Shown: positions 34,605-44,850 of the stretch, piece by piece
Numbering within the stretch: the stretch's first letter is position 1
How the letters are laid out: every line of letters begins with the position of its first letter
From: Vibrio aerogenes
GTDB lineage: Bacteria > Pseudomonadota > Gammaproteobacteria > Enterobacterales > Vibrionaceae
Assembly (NCBI RefSeq): GCF_024346755.1
Contig: NZ_AP024861.1
Coordinates: 2,418,001 to 2,482,000, forward strand
Reading direction: 5' to 3'
Length of the DNA stretch: 64,000 nucleotides
Program-made: the position numbers and the translations under genes
Notes under the pieces: generated by a model
Told to the model about the DNA's origin: nothing
Database searches by the model: none
What the model saw: the letters and a program-made list of their open reading frames with translations, nothing else

Positions 34605-36725
34605 TCAGTCATCAAAACGTTGACCCGACTCAGCCATTGCTTTGAGCCGCAGACTGGTATGATGGAGATCTTCAACAGATAACTGCGCCATCTGTGCTGC
34701 AATTTTTGCGGCGCCTTGATCATCAATATACCGGAAAGGCCCGCCCAGAAAAGGGGGAAAACCAATCCCGAAGATAGCACCAATATCGCCATCACCCGGA
34801 CAATGAATAACTTGCTGATCCAGACATTGCACTGCCTCGCTCAACATGGGTAAAAGGCACCGCATTACGATTTCATCCTGAGTCATCCGTGCCGTGGACA
34901 ATCCGATGTTCAGCAACGGATAAATGGTTGGATCAGGCTGTTTTCCCCGCCGGGTATAACGGTAAAAACCCTGCCCTGACTTTTTCCCTTTGCGCTGTGC
35001 ACCTGTCAGACGATTGAGAAAATCAGGGCTGTTGAAGCGTTCACCCAGTTCTTTGACCAGCACAGGTGAAATTTTCATCGCCACATCAAACCCGACTTCA
35101 TCCAGTAATGTCATCGGGCCAACCGGAAATCCAAATGCCACCAGCGCCTGATCAATCACTTCGACGGGTTCCCCTTCTGCCAGACATTGCAGCGCTCCGT
35201 TAATATAGCGCGCTAAAATCCGGTTGACGTAAAATCCGGCACTGTCTTTCACCACAATCGGTGTTTTACCCTGCGCATAAGCCAGAGAAACAACACGGGC
35301 AATCGTTTCCTCTGAAGTGCTTGCATGCGGAATAATTTCCACCAGCGGCATTTTTTCCACCGGACTGAAGTAATGCAGTCCAATCACCTGTTCAGGATGT
35401 TCAGCCACCTGCGCAATCTGATGAATTGGTAATGAAGATGTGTTCGTGGCAAACACAGTGCTAGGATTGGTGTGTGCATCGGTCTGCTGCACCATCTCCT
35501 GTTTGAGTGCCAGATCTTCAAAGACAGCCTCAATAACGATATCAGCCTGCGCAAAACCTGAGAAATCAATACCGCCGGATAACCGTGCCATGGTCGCCCG
35601 TCGTTCTGCCTGTGACATCACTTTTCGCCGCTGTTTTTTTCTCAGTACCCGATCAATGTACCGGAACGCATGTAACACCCCCTGATGACTGATATCTTTC
35701 ACCCTGAGCTGCTGCCGGGCTTTATCAACCGTCACACAGCCGATCCCTGCCCCCATCAGTCCTCCCCCAAGAATGGCCACCCGAAGGTTGCCGGAGGGAA
35801 TTTTTTCCGGTTCCAGTTCACGCTTCAGCCGCGAAGTACTGAAAAAAACCGACCGTAAAGCACAGGACTGCGGCGAAAAAACCAATTGCCCGAACCACTG
35901 CGCTTCGTGAAGCAACCCGGCTTCGGTGCCTTCATCCAGTCCCCGCTGGATCACATCCAGCACAGCATCGACCGCAGGATAATGATGCCGGGCCTTTTTC
36001 TGTGCCTTTGCACGGGCCTGACGGATAATCAAATGGCGCACCAGTCTGAATTCAGACAATTGCTGTACCAGTGACTTTTTCCGGAAAGCAAATGCCTGAT
36101 GAACCCGAACCATTTTACGGGCAATCTCAAGCAAACCATCCTGATGAACACAAGCATCCACTAAACGCAGTTTTGATGCTTTCTGCGGCCGGATTTTTTT
36201 GCCGGTAAGCATCATATCCAACGCAGGAATCAGACCAATCAACCGCGGCAGCCGCTGCGTCCCTCCCAGTCCGGGCAGAATACCCAGTTGCAGCTCAGGG
36301 AGTCCGAGACAGGTTTTCGGGTCATCAGAGCAGACACGTAAATCACAGGCCAGCGCCAGCTCAAGCCCGCCACCAAGACAAGCGCCATGAATGGCTGCAA
36401 TCACCGGAAATGGCAGTTCTGCCAGCTGATTAAAGATATCCTGACCTTTTTGCACCAGTTGCCGGGCATCCTGGGGCGATTCAAACTGGTCAAACATCGC
36501 GATATCAGCACCGGCGATGAAATTATCCGGTTTTTTTGAGTAGATCACCAACCCGCTCGCTGGTGGATTCACTCTGAGCTTTTCAAATACAGCGCTGAGC
36601 GCTTCAATAAATGAAGATTTCAATATGTTGACCGACTCTCCGGGAACATCAATTGCCAGCCATGCAATATCCTCATCATAGGTCAGCTCAAAGCCGCCTT
36701 TCAGCATACCGGAAGGCTTATTCAT
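34605..36725 (-). CDS. fadJ: FadJ: anaerobic-type fatty acid oxidation alpha subunit
   Basis: 706 aa from ATG 36725 with GGAGG, overlapping the fadI end by 8 bp. N-terminal enoyl-CoA hydratase ([20 protein letters not shown]) and then 3-hydroxyacyl-CoA dehydrogenase ([33 protein letters not shown]). Works with FadI in beta-oxidation. Length and order match E. coli FadJ. Confidence 0.95.
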   Translation of the reverse strand: MNKPSGMLKGGFELTYDEDIAWLAIDVPGESVNILKSSFIEALSAVFEKLRVNPPASGLVIYSKKPDNFIAGADIAMFDQFESPQDARQLVQKGQDIFNQLAELPFPVIAAIHGACLGGGLELALACDLRVCSDDPKTCLGLPELQLGILPGLGGTQRLPRLIGLIPALDMMLTGKKIRPQKASKLRLVDACVHQDGLLEIARKMVRVHQAFAFRKKSLVQQLSEFRLVRHLIIRQARAKAQKKARHHYPAVDAVLDVIQRGLDEGTEAGLLHEAQWFGQLVFSPQSCALRSVFFSTSRLKRELEPEKIPSGNLRVAILGGGLMGAGIGCVTVDKARQQLRVKDISHQGVLHAFRYIDRVLRKKQRRKVMSQAERRATMARLSGGIDFSGFAQADIVIEAVFEDLALKQEMVQQTDAHTNPSTVFATNTSSLPIHQIAQVAEHPEQVIGLHYFSPVEKMPLVEIIPHASTSEETIARVVSLAYAQGKTPIVVKDSAGFYVNRILARYINGALQCLAEGEPVEVIDQALVAFGFPVGPMTLLDEVGFDVAMKISPVLVKELGERFNSPDFLNRLTGAQRKGKKSGQGFYRYTRRGKQPDPTIYPLLNIGLSTARMTQDEIVMRCLLPMLSEAVQCLDQQVIHCPGDGDIGAIFGIGFPPFLGGPFRYIDDQGAAKIAAQMAQLSVEDLHHTSLRLKAMAESGQRFDD

Positions 36726-38028
36726 CAGCTGCCTCCAAAACAATTGCACTGCCCAGTCCACCAGCTGCACAAGCCGTGACCAGTCCAAACTCACCGCCAC
36801 GGCGACGCAGTTCATGTAACTGCTGCGTGATCATCCGGGCACCGGTTGCCGCAAAGGGGTGTCCGTATGCGATTGAACCGCCAAGCACATTGAGTTTTGA
36901 CGGTGCGACTTCACCTGCCGGAGAAGGCAGTCCCAGTTCTTTGGCAAACTGATGGCAATCCAGTGCCTTCAGATTCGCCAGAACCTGTGCTGCAAACGCT
37001 TCATGAATATCAACCAAATCAATATCAGATAAACTCAGCCCGGCCCGTTGCAGCACAACCGGCACTGCATGCGCGGGTCCCATCAGCATATTTTTGTGCA
37101 CCGGGATTGCGCTGCCGGCAAATGCCCGAAGATAACCCAGTACCGGTAGTTCCAGTTCCCGTGCACGCTGTTCGCGCATCACTAACATTGCCGCGGCGCC
37201 ATCAGTCAGTACCGAACTGTTTGCGGCCGTCACCGTGCCAAAATCGCGGTCAAAGACAGGTTTCAGCTCCCCATACGATGAACGCGGCGTTTTCCCTCTT
37301 ACCGGATTATCATGCGCTAAACTGGTGTGATATGGCTTGGGATAAACGGTCATGACTTCATTACTGAGTAATTCGAGTTGCCATGCTTTCGCAGCACGCT
37401 GATGAGATTCCCAGGCAAAATCATCCTGAATTTCCCGGCTGATTTGAAAAGTTTTTGCCATCTGCTCTGCCGTTTGTCCCATCGACAGACCCGTAGAAAA
37501 TTCAGCAACCGGTGGCGGCACCGGCAGCAGATCCCGTGGACGAATACAGCGAAACGCCTTGAGTTTATCTGCCAGTTTTTTCTGTCTGGCGCTGCGTACC
37601 AAGGCATCTGCCAGCCGCCGGGATAAACCAACCGGCAGAATTGATGAAGAGTCAGCCCCACCAGCAATAGCAATTTCATGGTGACCACAGGCAATTTCCT
37701 GAGCCGCACAGATCAGGGTTTGCATGCTGGTCGTACAGGCACGGGTCAGGCTGTATGCATCTGTTTCGGGATTCAATCCGGCATTCAGAACGATTTCTCT
37801 GGCGATGTTTGGTGCTTGCGGCATCTGAATGACCTGACCAAAAACCACCAGGTCAATCAGGCGGCGATCTATCTTCGTCCGCATCAGTAATTCATTGACG
37901 ACCAGCGTACCCAGTTCAAGCGCCATCAATTCCCGGAGTTCAGAACACTGCTTTGCAAAAGGCGTCCGGATGCCGGAGACAATGGCAATGCGATCACCGG
38001 CGTATGTACGAAATAACTGCGCTGACAT
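36718..38028 (-). CDS. fadI: FadI: 3-ketoacyl-CoA thiolase
   Basis: 436 aa from ATG 38028 with AGGTGG upstream (a longer frame to 38070 is unsupported). Active-site Cys in [12 protein letters not shown], His in [13 protein letters not shown], second Cys in [12 protein letters not shown]. Cleaves 3-ketoacyl-CoA; first gene of fadIJ. A FadR-like site lies directly upstream. Confidence 0.95.
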   Translation of the reverse strand: MSAQLFRTYAGDRIAIVSGIRTPFAKQCSELRELMALELGTLVVNELLMRTKIDRRLIDLVVFGQVIQMPQAPNIAREIVLNAGLNPETDAYSLTRACTTSMQTLICAAQEIACGHHEIAIAGGADSSSILPVGLSRRLADALVRSARQKKLADKLKAFRCIRPRDLLPVPPPVAEFSTGLSMGQTAEQMAKTFQISREIQDDFAWESHQRAAKAWQLELLSNEVMTVYPKPYHTSLAHDNPVRGKTPRSSYGELKPVFDRDFGTVTAANSSVLTDGAAAMLVMREQRARELELPVLGYLRAFAGSAIPVHKNMLMGPAHAVPVVLQRAGLSLSDIDLVDIHEAFAAQVLANLKALDCHQFAKELGLPSPAGEVAPSKLNVLGGSIAYGHPFAATGARMITQQLHELRRRGGEFGLVTACAAGGLGSAIVLEAADE

Positions 38029-38039
38029 AATCCACCTAC

Positions 38040-38056
38040 AACAAGTCTGACCTGTA
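38040..38056. promoter_or_regulatory. Candidate FadR operator upstream of fadI
   Basis: AACAAGTCTGACCTGTAA resembles the FadR consensus (GTCNGAC core with CTGT arm), 12 bp before the fadI ATG. One arm is weaker. A poorer match (TGGTCGGA near 38852) lies upstream of fadL. Confidence 0.45.
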
Positions 38057-38190
38057 AAAATTGTAGTCAAGCGGCCGTATATCTACCAGAAACCAAATAT
38101 GATAAGACCGGAAATGTGAAGGGAGCAGCCAGAAAGCCAGTGAAAAAACATCCATGAGCGCTTAATTCGGGCAAGGGATAAATCACAGGC

Positions 38191-38218
38191 AAAAAAAAAC
38201 CACACAAAACTGTGTGGT
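38191..38218 (-). terminator. Terminator between the small ORF and fadI
   Basis: On the minus strand ACCACACA-GTTT-TGTGTGGT followed by nine T. It ends a minus-strand transcript, either the 68-aa ORF or a small RNA. Confidence 0.8.
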
Positions 38219-38285
38219 TGGAAAATATAAAGCAATTAACTTACGCCAATTGAAAAATCAGTTTCCTGATTAGGAGAAAGTAAAG

Positions 38286-38492
38286 TCAGCCTTCAAAAGG
38301 AAGTGTCATCTTGCTCAACATGTCAGCCTGACGGCTAACCAGATGACAAGTGTTAATATAATCACTTTCAGCATTCATTTTTTGAATTAGATCAATTTTG
38401 TTTTGATTTAGATAAAAATCAGCGTTGAATTCCCGTAAAAACATACACAGAACAATAAATATATGAAAAATTACAACATCCCTGAAAATCAT
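38286..38492 (-). CDS. Possible 68-aa protein of unknown function
   Basis: MIFRDVVIFHIF then FLREFNADFYLNQNKIDLIQ and SRQADMLSKMTLPFEG. The terminator 68 bp downstream shows that something is transcribed here. An internal Met in MFLREFNA may be the true start (about 52 aa). No family recognised. Confidence 0.4.
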   Translation of the reverse strand: MIFRDVVIFHIFIVLCMFLREFNADFYLNQNKIDLIQKMNAESDYINTCHLVSRQADMLSKMTLPFEG

Positions 38493-38972
38493 CTGGACAA
38501 TGACGTATTTATGTTATAGGTGGCAGAAAGCTGCCATCCTATACCGTATCGGGGACGTAACCGGTTTCCCGGTAAAATGCACCGGTTCATCCGGACATGC
38601 ACAAAACTTTTTTAACCTGAAAGAAAAGTACAGCAACACCCCGGCATCAAAATACAGCACTCAGCGTCAAATCACGTCGAAAGGCGTCATTCTTCCTTCA
38701 GTTATTTTCCTTGAACTGACTTTGTTGAGGAAGCTCTTAATCCTGCATCTTGAGGTCATCCGGATATAGAGCATATACTTTAAAAAAGCCATTCTTCAAA
38801 ATAAATGAACTATATAGTCAGCATTTCTGAACTTTTCTTCTCCAAAAACGGGTGGTCGGATTTCTATGACTGCCACTTCTGTCTACTATCTGCCGCCAAC
38901 TGAGTAAAAGCTCCAATTATCTCTTCCGGAATCCGGACCGGAATGTCAAAGAGTTTATAGGATAAAGAACAG
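38493..38972. other. Leader region of fadL, no supported gene
   Basis: 480 bp. Short frames here lack ribosome sites and coding character. Expected to hold the fadL promoter; a partial FadR-like TGGTCGGA lies near 38852. Confidence 0.4.
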
Positions 38973-40247
38973 ATGAACAAACCGTGCAAATTTTATAAAA
39001 AAGCGCTGCTTGCCGCAGCAGTCACACTGACAGCACAACAGGCAACCGCAGCAGGCTTTCAGGTGAATGCACAATCAGCTACAGGTCTGGGCCGGGCATA
39101 TGCCGGTGATGCTGTCATTGCAGACAACGCTTCCGTTCTTGCAAAAAATCCGGCAGCAATGACGTTATTTGACAGTGTTTCGCTTTCCTTTGGGGTCGAG
39201 ACCATTACAACATTAATTGATGTCAAAGATGGCCAGTATTGCGGTTTGGGTTGTCAGTTGGGTGCAAGTTCCGCAGCCGACGCCTCTTATGACGATGCCG
39301 GTGATACGTCAGTCGCCCCTAATTTTTATCTGATTGTGCCTGTGAATGATCAATTCGCATGGGGTGTCAGTGCTTATTCTAACTTCGGTACCAAAACAGA
39401 ATTCAGCAGTAGTTATCAGGGATCTGAGTACGGTGGAACAACCGACGTCAAAAGCTTTAATCTTGGTTTATCCGGTGCATACCGGCTGAATGACCAGTGG
39501 AGCCTTGGCGCCGGACTGGATTTAATTTACGGTCAAGGCAAGCTGAAGCGTTCTTTCAGCAGCGGTATTGCTGCAGTTGCCGGGACTTCAACCGCGCTCG
39601 ATGTGGATGCTGATGGCTGGGCTGCCGGGTTTAACCTTGGGGCTGTTTATGAGCTGGATAAAGACAACCGTTTCGGTATCGATTATCACTACAGTCCTGA
39701 AATCAAGACCAAAGGTGATATCAGCTTTGCCGGGTATCCTCAGGCAAGCGGCAGCATTACGGATCATCTGCCATTGCAACTGCCGGACTTTGCAGAGTTC
39801 TCCGGTTATCATCGCCTGAATGAAGATTTTGCCGTTCACTATAGTATTCAGTGGCTGAAGTGGTCTGAGTTTTCTCAGCTCGAAGCAGATACCAGCGGCG
39901 TACTTAAAAAATACAACTGGCAGGATGGCTGGCACTATTCTGTGGGTGGGACTTACTTCATGGATAAAACCTGGACATTGCGTGCAGGCTATATGTTCGA
40001 TACCAGCGTACAGGATGCAACCCGTTCCATCTCTGTACCGGATTCTGATCGTCACTGGTTCTCTGCCGGTGTGAGTTATCATCTGGATGAGCAGTCAACC
40101 GTTGATTTCGGCATGACATACCTGCTGGGCCGTGATGTCGACGTCACTGAAACCACCAGCATGTCTGGCATGACATTGTCTGTTTTAAACGGGACAACTC
40201 ATGCAGATGCGATAATGCTGGCCATTCAGTACAGCCATTCTTTCTGA
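38973..40247 (+). CDS. fadL: Outer membrane long-chain fatty acid transporter FadL
   Basis: 424 aa. Signal peptide (KALLAAAVTLTAQQATAAGF) and the conserved N-terminal hatch (FQVNAQSATGLGRAYAGDAV, NPAAMTLF), then alternating beta strands of a 14-strand barrel ending in Phe (IQYSHSF). Takes up fatty acids for the beta-oxidation enzymes encoded nearby. Confidence 0.95.
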   Translation: MNKPCKFYKKALLAAAVTLTAQQATAAGFQVNAQSATGLGRAYAGDAVIADNASVLAKNPAAMTLFDSVSLSFGVETITTLIDVKDGQYCGLGCQLGASSAADASYDDAGDTSVAPNFYLIVPVNDQFAWGVSAYSNFGTKTEFSSSYQGSEYGGTTDVKSFNLGLSGAYRLNDQWSLGAGLDLIYGQGKLKRSFSSGIAAVAGTSTALDVDADGWAAGFNLGAVYELDKDNRFGIDYHYSPEIKTKGDISFAGYPQASGSITDHLPLQLPDFAEFSGYHRLNEDFAVHYSIQWLKWSEFSQLEADTSGVLKKYNWQDGWHYSVGGTYFMDKTWTLRAGYMFDTSVQDATRSISVPDSDRHWFSAGVSYHLDEQSTVDFGMTYLLGRDVDVTETTSMSGMTLSVLNGTTHADAIMLAIQYSHSF

Positions 40248-40266
40248 TACGCTGTGCCTTACCGGT

Positions 40267-40294
40267 AAAAAATCCGCCAGCTGGCGGATTTTTT
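40267..40294. terminator. Terminator after fadL
   Basis: AAAAAATCCGCCAG/CTGGCGGATTTTTT, perfect palindromic stem, bidirectional between convergent fadL and the phosphatase gene. Confidence 0.9.
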
Positions 40295-40309
40295 GTACCG
40301 GCCGGATAT

Positions 40310-40795
40310 TTAATCTGCGCTTTCATTCTGAGAGATTTCACGCAGCACCGCCTCTGCAGACTCTTCCAGCAAATCCAGCACCAGCTCAAATCCGTCTTCT
40401 CCGCCATAATAAGGGTCGGGAATCTCTGCATAAGATGATCCGCCATGGCTGAGAAATAAAGAAAGCTTATATTGAAACGCGGTTGGACACTGCGCCTTCA
40501 AATCAGCCAGATTCGCTTTGTCTGCCGCCAGAATCAGATCAAAGTGCTCAAAGTCATCAGCCGTGACCTGTCTCGCCTGCATTCCGTGAAAGCTGTAACC
40601 CCGCTTTTCTCCGGCGGCCCGGGCCCGGTTGTCCGGCGGGTTGCCCTGATGATAAGCAATCGTCCCGGCAGAATCGACCACCACATCAATGCCCATTTCC
40701 GCCGCTTTCGCTTTCAGTACGGCTTCTCCGGTTGGCGAGCGGCAGATGTTGCCCATGCAGCAAATCAAAATAGATTTTTTCTTTTTATTATTCAT
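40310..40795 (-). CDS. Low-molecular-weight protein tyrosine phosphatase
   Basis: 161 aa from ATG 40795 with AGGAGT. The P-loop ICCMGNICRSPTGE gives the CX5R active site and IPDPYYGGEDGF supplies the general acid Asp. It is not embedded in a capsule (wzb) locus, so the substrate is open. Confidence 0.93.
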   Translation of the reverse strand: MNNKKKKSILICCMGNICRSPTGEAVLKAKAAEMGIDVVVDSAGTIAYHQGNPPDNRARAAGEKRGYSFHGMQARQVTADDFEHFDLILAADKANLADLKAQCPTAFQYKLSLFLSHGGSSYAEIPDPYYGGEDGFELVLDLLEESAEAVLREISQNESAD

Positions 40796-41132
40796 AGAGT
40801 TAACTCCTGTTTTCACCCCTTTTTTACGCAAGCTGAATGAAATTAAAATCCTTTTAGATCATGGAGTTACGTTTAGTTTTGAAGGGGGGTTTTTCCCAAA
40901 AAACGTGTGAATTTTATCCAAAACAGCCCCAAAAACCCACAAAAACTGTCTTTGGAACCATAGACTTTTCTGGCTTGTTTATGCGTAAATTCTGCACACC
41001 TGAATTATGGTGAGCTGGATAGGAGCACTTTGGTGCGCCGCTTCCTTAGTCGCGGTAATGCGAATCCTGTTCAGTTCACCACCCAATCTTAGCCTTTTGA
41101 GTGGTGAATACTATTCACTCAAGGAGGCCTTT

Positions 41133-41492
41133 ATGCCAAATCAATTTGTAGTTTCTAATTCATCTATCCCTGTGGATTCGGATCAGAGAATAAACTTGAA
41201 TGCTCTTCACCGTGCTAGCGGTGTGGGAAAATCAAAACAACCAAATAACTGGCTCAGGTTGGATTCAACAAAAGATTTGATTAATGAATTAGAGCAATCC
41301 TCAGATCTGAGAACTGGTATAGTCAATAAAATTCGGGGAGGTACTACACCAGGTACATTCGCTCATCAGCTCATCGCTATTTCATATGCCGGATGGATCA
41401 GCCCTAAGTTTCAGTTAGAGGTCAATCGGGTATTTTTGGAAAACAAAACCCAGCCCCTTCCCGGCTACAGCCCGGGTGCTGGTTGCGTTTGA
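41133..41492 (+). CDS. KilA-N domain protein, probably truncated by frameshift
   Basis: 119 aa from ATG 41133 with GGAGG. KilA-N DNA-binding fold (INLNALHRASGVGKSKQPNNWL, FAHQLIAISYAGWISPKFQLEV), as in phage antirepressors. The last ~12 residues look out of place. A separate frame without a clear start continues at 41509-41675 (RHNICTYLDMMEFEEVVKVA … EKSAKLN) and probably was its C-terminus or a linked gene. A phage or island relic. Confidence 0.75.
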   Translation: MPNQFVVSNSSIPVDSDQRINLNALHRASGVGKSKQPNNWLRLDSTKDLINELEQSSDLRTGIVNKIRGGTTPGTFAHQLIAISYAGWISPKFQLEVNRVFLENKTQPLPGYSPGAGCV

Positions 41493-41681
41493 AGAGGGCA
41501 AAGCATTCAGTCACGTGCTCTTGATGATGACGCCTGTGTTGTCAGCCGGCACAATATCTGTACCTATCTGGATATGATGGAGTTTGAGGAAGTCGTCAAA
41601 GTGGCAGAACATGCCCAGAAGATAATTATGACGATGGCTAAGTGGATGGCAGAGAAAAGCGCTAAGCTGAATTGAGGTAAG

Positions 41682-41705
41682 AGCGCGGTTTTGGCCGCGC
41701 TTTTT
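41682..41705 (+). terminator. Terminator after the KilA-N locus
   Basis: AGCGCGG-TTTTGG-CCGCGCT followed by TTTT; nine bases before the end of the convergent membrane gene. Confidence 0.85.
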
Positions 41706-41714
41706 GAATAAGTA

Positions 41715-43529
41715 TTAGATAATTACACCGACAAGCCTCTGCAAGCCTTCAGTGATCAACCAGTAAACACCATACAAAAACGGCACGATAAAAGTTGCAG
41801 TAAAAATACACCACACTCCGCGCATACCACAGAGATATTCAGCAACCTCACGCGCTTCCTCCGGGGTCCAGGTATATTCACCTTCCACTCTTTCTGCCTT
41901 TTCATTTTTTGTAAGGGAGTTCGCCAATTCATACTTTTCTGCTAACTGGTTAAAATCCTTCCCCACCTTGAAAAACCAGCCAGAAAAATGCCCGAAGAGA
42001 ATCAGCAGGAAATGCACTAAGGTTGGCAGTAAATTAGTCACCACCAATAACACTATCCACCGGTTGTCCTGTGAAAATGGAGCCGACTTAAATGCATCAA
42101 AAAAATCCTTTGCATTTACACCCCAACCAGAAAGTTGTGCAATATAAAGAATGCCAAAAACCCCTGCGAACACAAGCAGCAGCATGAGCAATGCCACCAT
42201 AAAATCCAGCAATAGCCATATGCACCAGTTATTACTCTCTGAACTATAACGACTCAAACAATACTGGGTAAAGCTGACCGATAACCAGTCAGATAGGCCA
42301 TTTAGAGCTGGAAGACTGCCCAGAAAAAAAATTGATATCCAATTAGATGAGCCAACCTGAAGTTCCGAACTTTCAATATTAGCATTCAAGTCTGTGAAAT
42401 AAGGCAATAAAAACCAGCACAATACAACGAGTGAAAATAATGTGAATGATAATATTTTTATAACTATCTGTTGATTTGCTCTTACCATACGTACAGTACG
42501 CACTTTACGAACCATAACATGGTAGATGCCAAAACCTACGAATACGCTAGAAAAAATTGTAGAAAAAGCGACAAAACCAATTACAGTGCCTTTGGTAGCT
42601 AAACCTGCTAGATAGGGCCATGAAAGCCCCAATAATATAATGAAAAAAAACAATATGAATGATAATAATTTTATAGCTATCCACCGATTTTCCCGTACCA
42701 TAATATTGTAAGTGATAACACCGACAACTATACCAAAGACAACTGTAGAAAAAGCGACAACACCAGTTACAGTACCAGCAGCAGCAATAACTGTAGCCAT
42801 AATGACAGCACCAAAACCTGTACCAGAGGAAATAAGAGTAATTAATGCAGCGCCAGCAACCACACCCACAACTGAAATTACGCCTGAATTATAACTATTA
42901 CTGGAAATATTAGAAACGACAGTAACAACAAAGGCTAAATAACAGCAAGAAATGACAAAGCGAATAAATTTGATAAGATTTTTATTTAAGATTAATCGGC
43001 TTAATTGCCTCTCTATAAAAAAAAGAACAAGCCCCCATTTATGAAATAAAATATAGAATGATATACAGACAATGAGAAACAAGATTTTCTTGTATATGAA
43101 TACGTTTGGAAGCAACTTCTCCTCGTTAAAAGTCAATCCTTCACCAGAAAAAACCCATGTAAGAATAAATAAAGCCATAGGGTAAATGAATGCAATGAGA
43201 AGCGCTCTGTTAAAACCGGAAATACTCAGTGTTTTCTGGTCATAAACTGTAGCAAGTATCCGTTCTGTTGATTTTTTTGCATTCAAATACTTATCGGAAT
43301 TATCCTCTATTTCCAGTATCCTGATATGCTTTTCTTTGATCTTTGGGCCATTATCATTTGAGCCACCTTCATAGATTTCTTTGTACCCGAACATGTTCAG
43401 AAAGCGCTGAGGCGCAGTCTTGACTAAGATAAGCAGGATAGTTCCAAGAATGGGTGCAGCTATATACAAATGATGAAATACCCACTGTAATGAAAACAAG
43501 CCAATTACATCTTTAAAAGACCACCCCAT
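41715..43529 (-). CDS. Multi-pass membrane protein of unknown function with internal repeat
   Basis: 604 aa with about 12 hydrophobic segments; the soluble stretches are ~40-105 (charged) and ~525-570. Residues ~252-310 and ~314-380 are clear copies of each other: GTVTGVVAFSTVVFGIVVG versus GTVIGFVAFSTIFSSVFVG, then MVRENRWIAIKLLSF versus ANQQIVIKILSF. The repeat is also visible in DNA. It is AT-rich, lies between a KilA-N relic and a broken transposase, and so is likely accessory. No family recognised; it could be a transporter, an effector or a defence component. Confidence 0.7.
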   Translation of the reverse strand: MGWSFKDVIGLFSLQWVFHHLYIAAPILGTILLILVKTAPQRFLNMFGYKEIYEGGSNDNGPKIKEKHIRILEIEDNSDKYLNAKKSTERILATVYDQKTLSISGFNRALLIAFIYPMALFILTWVFSGEGLTFNEEKLLPNVFIYKKILFLIVCISFYILFHKWGLVLFFIERQLSRLILNKNLIKFIRFVISCCYLAFVVTVVSNISSNSYNSGVISVVGVVAGAALITLISSGTGFGAVIMATVIAAAGTVTGVVAFSTVVFGIVVGVITYNIMVRENRWIAIKLLSFILFFFIILLGLSWPYLAGLATKGTVIGFVAFSTIFSSVFVGFGIYHVMVRKVRTVRMVRANQQIVIKILSFTLFSLVVLCWFLLPYFTDLNANIESSELQVGSSNWISIFFLGSLPALNGLSDWLSVSFTQYCLSRYSSESNNWCIWLLLDFMVALLMLLLVFAGVFGILYIAQLSGWGVNAKDFFDAFKSAPFSQDNRWIVLLVVTNLLPTLVHFLLILFGHFSGWFFKVGKDFNQLAEKYELANSLTKNEKAERVEGEYTWTPEEAREVAEYLCGMRGVWCIFTATFIVPFLYGVYWLITEGLQRLVGVII

Positions 43530-43695
43530 TCAGTATTCTCCTGATTCAGATACCCAGTCTGGTAACTACCACACGTAATGATTCCATTTGATCTTATGAC
43601 ATCTTAAATCATTCCGGTTGAATATCAATTAACTGAGTATTTGTGGGGGAGTGCTAAAAGTTGAAGTTCTGTATAATTGTATCCGTATGTAAAAA

Positions 43696-43712
43696 TGGCC
43701 CTCAACGGGCCA
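43696..43712 (-). terminator. Terminator-like hairpin next to the transposase remnant
   Basis: TGGCCCGTTGAGGGCCA followed on the minus strand by TTTTTA, just beyond the transposase end at 43777. Confidence 0.6.
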
Positions 43713-43776
43713 TATCTCAATATTTTGACTGATTACTCATCTCTAGACTGTTCATAATTCTGTGTCACGCTCATTT

Positions 43777-44530
43777 TCACAAATCCAGATGCTTATTCAG
43801 CCAGGCTGGAAAATGGATGCTTAACTGAGACAGTGCTAAATTCCAGTTTTGCACTGGATGTGTCCATTTTTCGCTGGCCTTCAACATACCGGCATACGGC
43901 AGTTTAAGCAAGCTGATTTCGTTGGCGAATCCACTCTTGGTTTTCGTCAACTTCCGGAGCTGGCGATGCACCGCTTCAACTGCATTGGTCGTATAAATCA
44001 CCCGGCGTATTTGCTCCGGATAACTAAAGTAAGCACTCAGATGTTCCCACTTGTTCCGCCAGGACTGAATGACCACCGGATATTGTTTGCCCCACTTCGC
44101 TTCCAGTTCATCCAGTGCCAGCTCAGTCGCATTGCGGGTGGCTGCTTTATAAACACACTTTAAATCGGCCATAAACGCTTTTTGATTTTTACTGGCATAT
44201 ATTTCAGCGAATTACGGATTTGATGTATGACGCACAGCTGAACTTCTGTGTCCGGATAAATGATTTCAATCGCTTCAGGGAAGCCTTTCAGCCCATCGAC
44301 ACAGGCAATCAAAATATCTTTGCCTCCCCCGACTTTGCAGGTCAGTCAGGACACTGAGCCAGTAATGTGCGCCTTCAGAATCAGACAGATAAATTCCCAA
44401 CAGCTCTTTCTTATCTTCGATAGTCAATCCCAGAATGGTATAAACTGCTTTGGAGACGAAACGACCATTTTCCTTAATTTTATAGTGAATCGCATCGAGC
44501 CAGACAATCGGATAAATCTCATCTTATTCT
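43777..44530 (-). pseudogene. Broken IS256-family (mutator-type) transposase, C-terminal half
   Basis: Frames read in order IYPIVWLDAIHYKIKENGRF, KELLGIYLSDSEGAHYWL, then after a shift near 44340 ILIACVDGLKGFPEAIEIIY. After a second shift near 44190 they continue MADLKCVYKAATRNATELAL to the stop at 43777. Two frameshifts and loss of the N-terminal half at ~44525. Different from the IS256 copy at 19.4 kb. Confidence 0.85.
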
Positions 44531-44552
44531 GGAGAAATTTTGGAGGGACACC

Positions 44553-44828
44553 TCACCGCCGCTGGCAGGAGGTACATCCCCGGCAGGCCGAGCGGCTGTG
44601 CGGGTCCAGCAGGCTGCGCTGCACCTTGCAGTAAGCATTTTTCAATGCCCGGCGGGCGGCAAACCAATCCTCTGGCTTTTCCAGCAGCAGATAACCATTA
44701 AAACGCTTTATCAATTGCGGCCCATGCTGATCAATAAAACGTTGGTCAAATTCAATCTCAAAATAATGCAGTGCTTCTTCGATTGACGTAAACGCAGCAA
44801 TCACCTGCTGAATATTCTTTTGGCTCAT
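44553..44828 (-). CDS. NifW-like small protein
   Basis: 91 aa from ATG 44828 with GGAGG five bases upstream (an ATG at 44840 lacks a site). The layout ALHYFEIEFDQRFIDQHGPQ, LIKRFNGYLLLE, DWFAARRALKNAY parallels NifW, the nitrogenase-stabilising protein. The C-terminus is Cys-rich (CRGCTSCQRR). No other nif gene is in the window, so the role is unclear. The terminal CxxC/CxxxC pattern could bind metal. Similarity is by eye only. Confidence 0.55.
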   Translation of the reverse strand: MSQKNIQQVIAAFTSIEEALHYFEIEFDQRFIDQHGPQLIKRFNGYLLLEKPEDWFAARRALKNAYCKVQRSLLDPHSRSACRGCTSCQRR

Positions 44829-44850
44829 CCCTGCCTCCATGCAAAGGGCT

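Noticed and set aside
38500..38769. 89-aa plus-strand frame upstream of fadL
   Set aside because: No ribosome site, no coding character, lies in the expected fadL control region.
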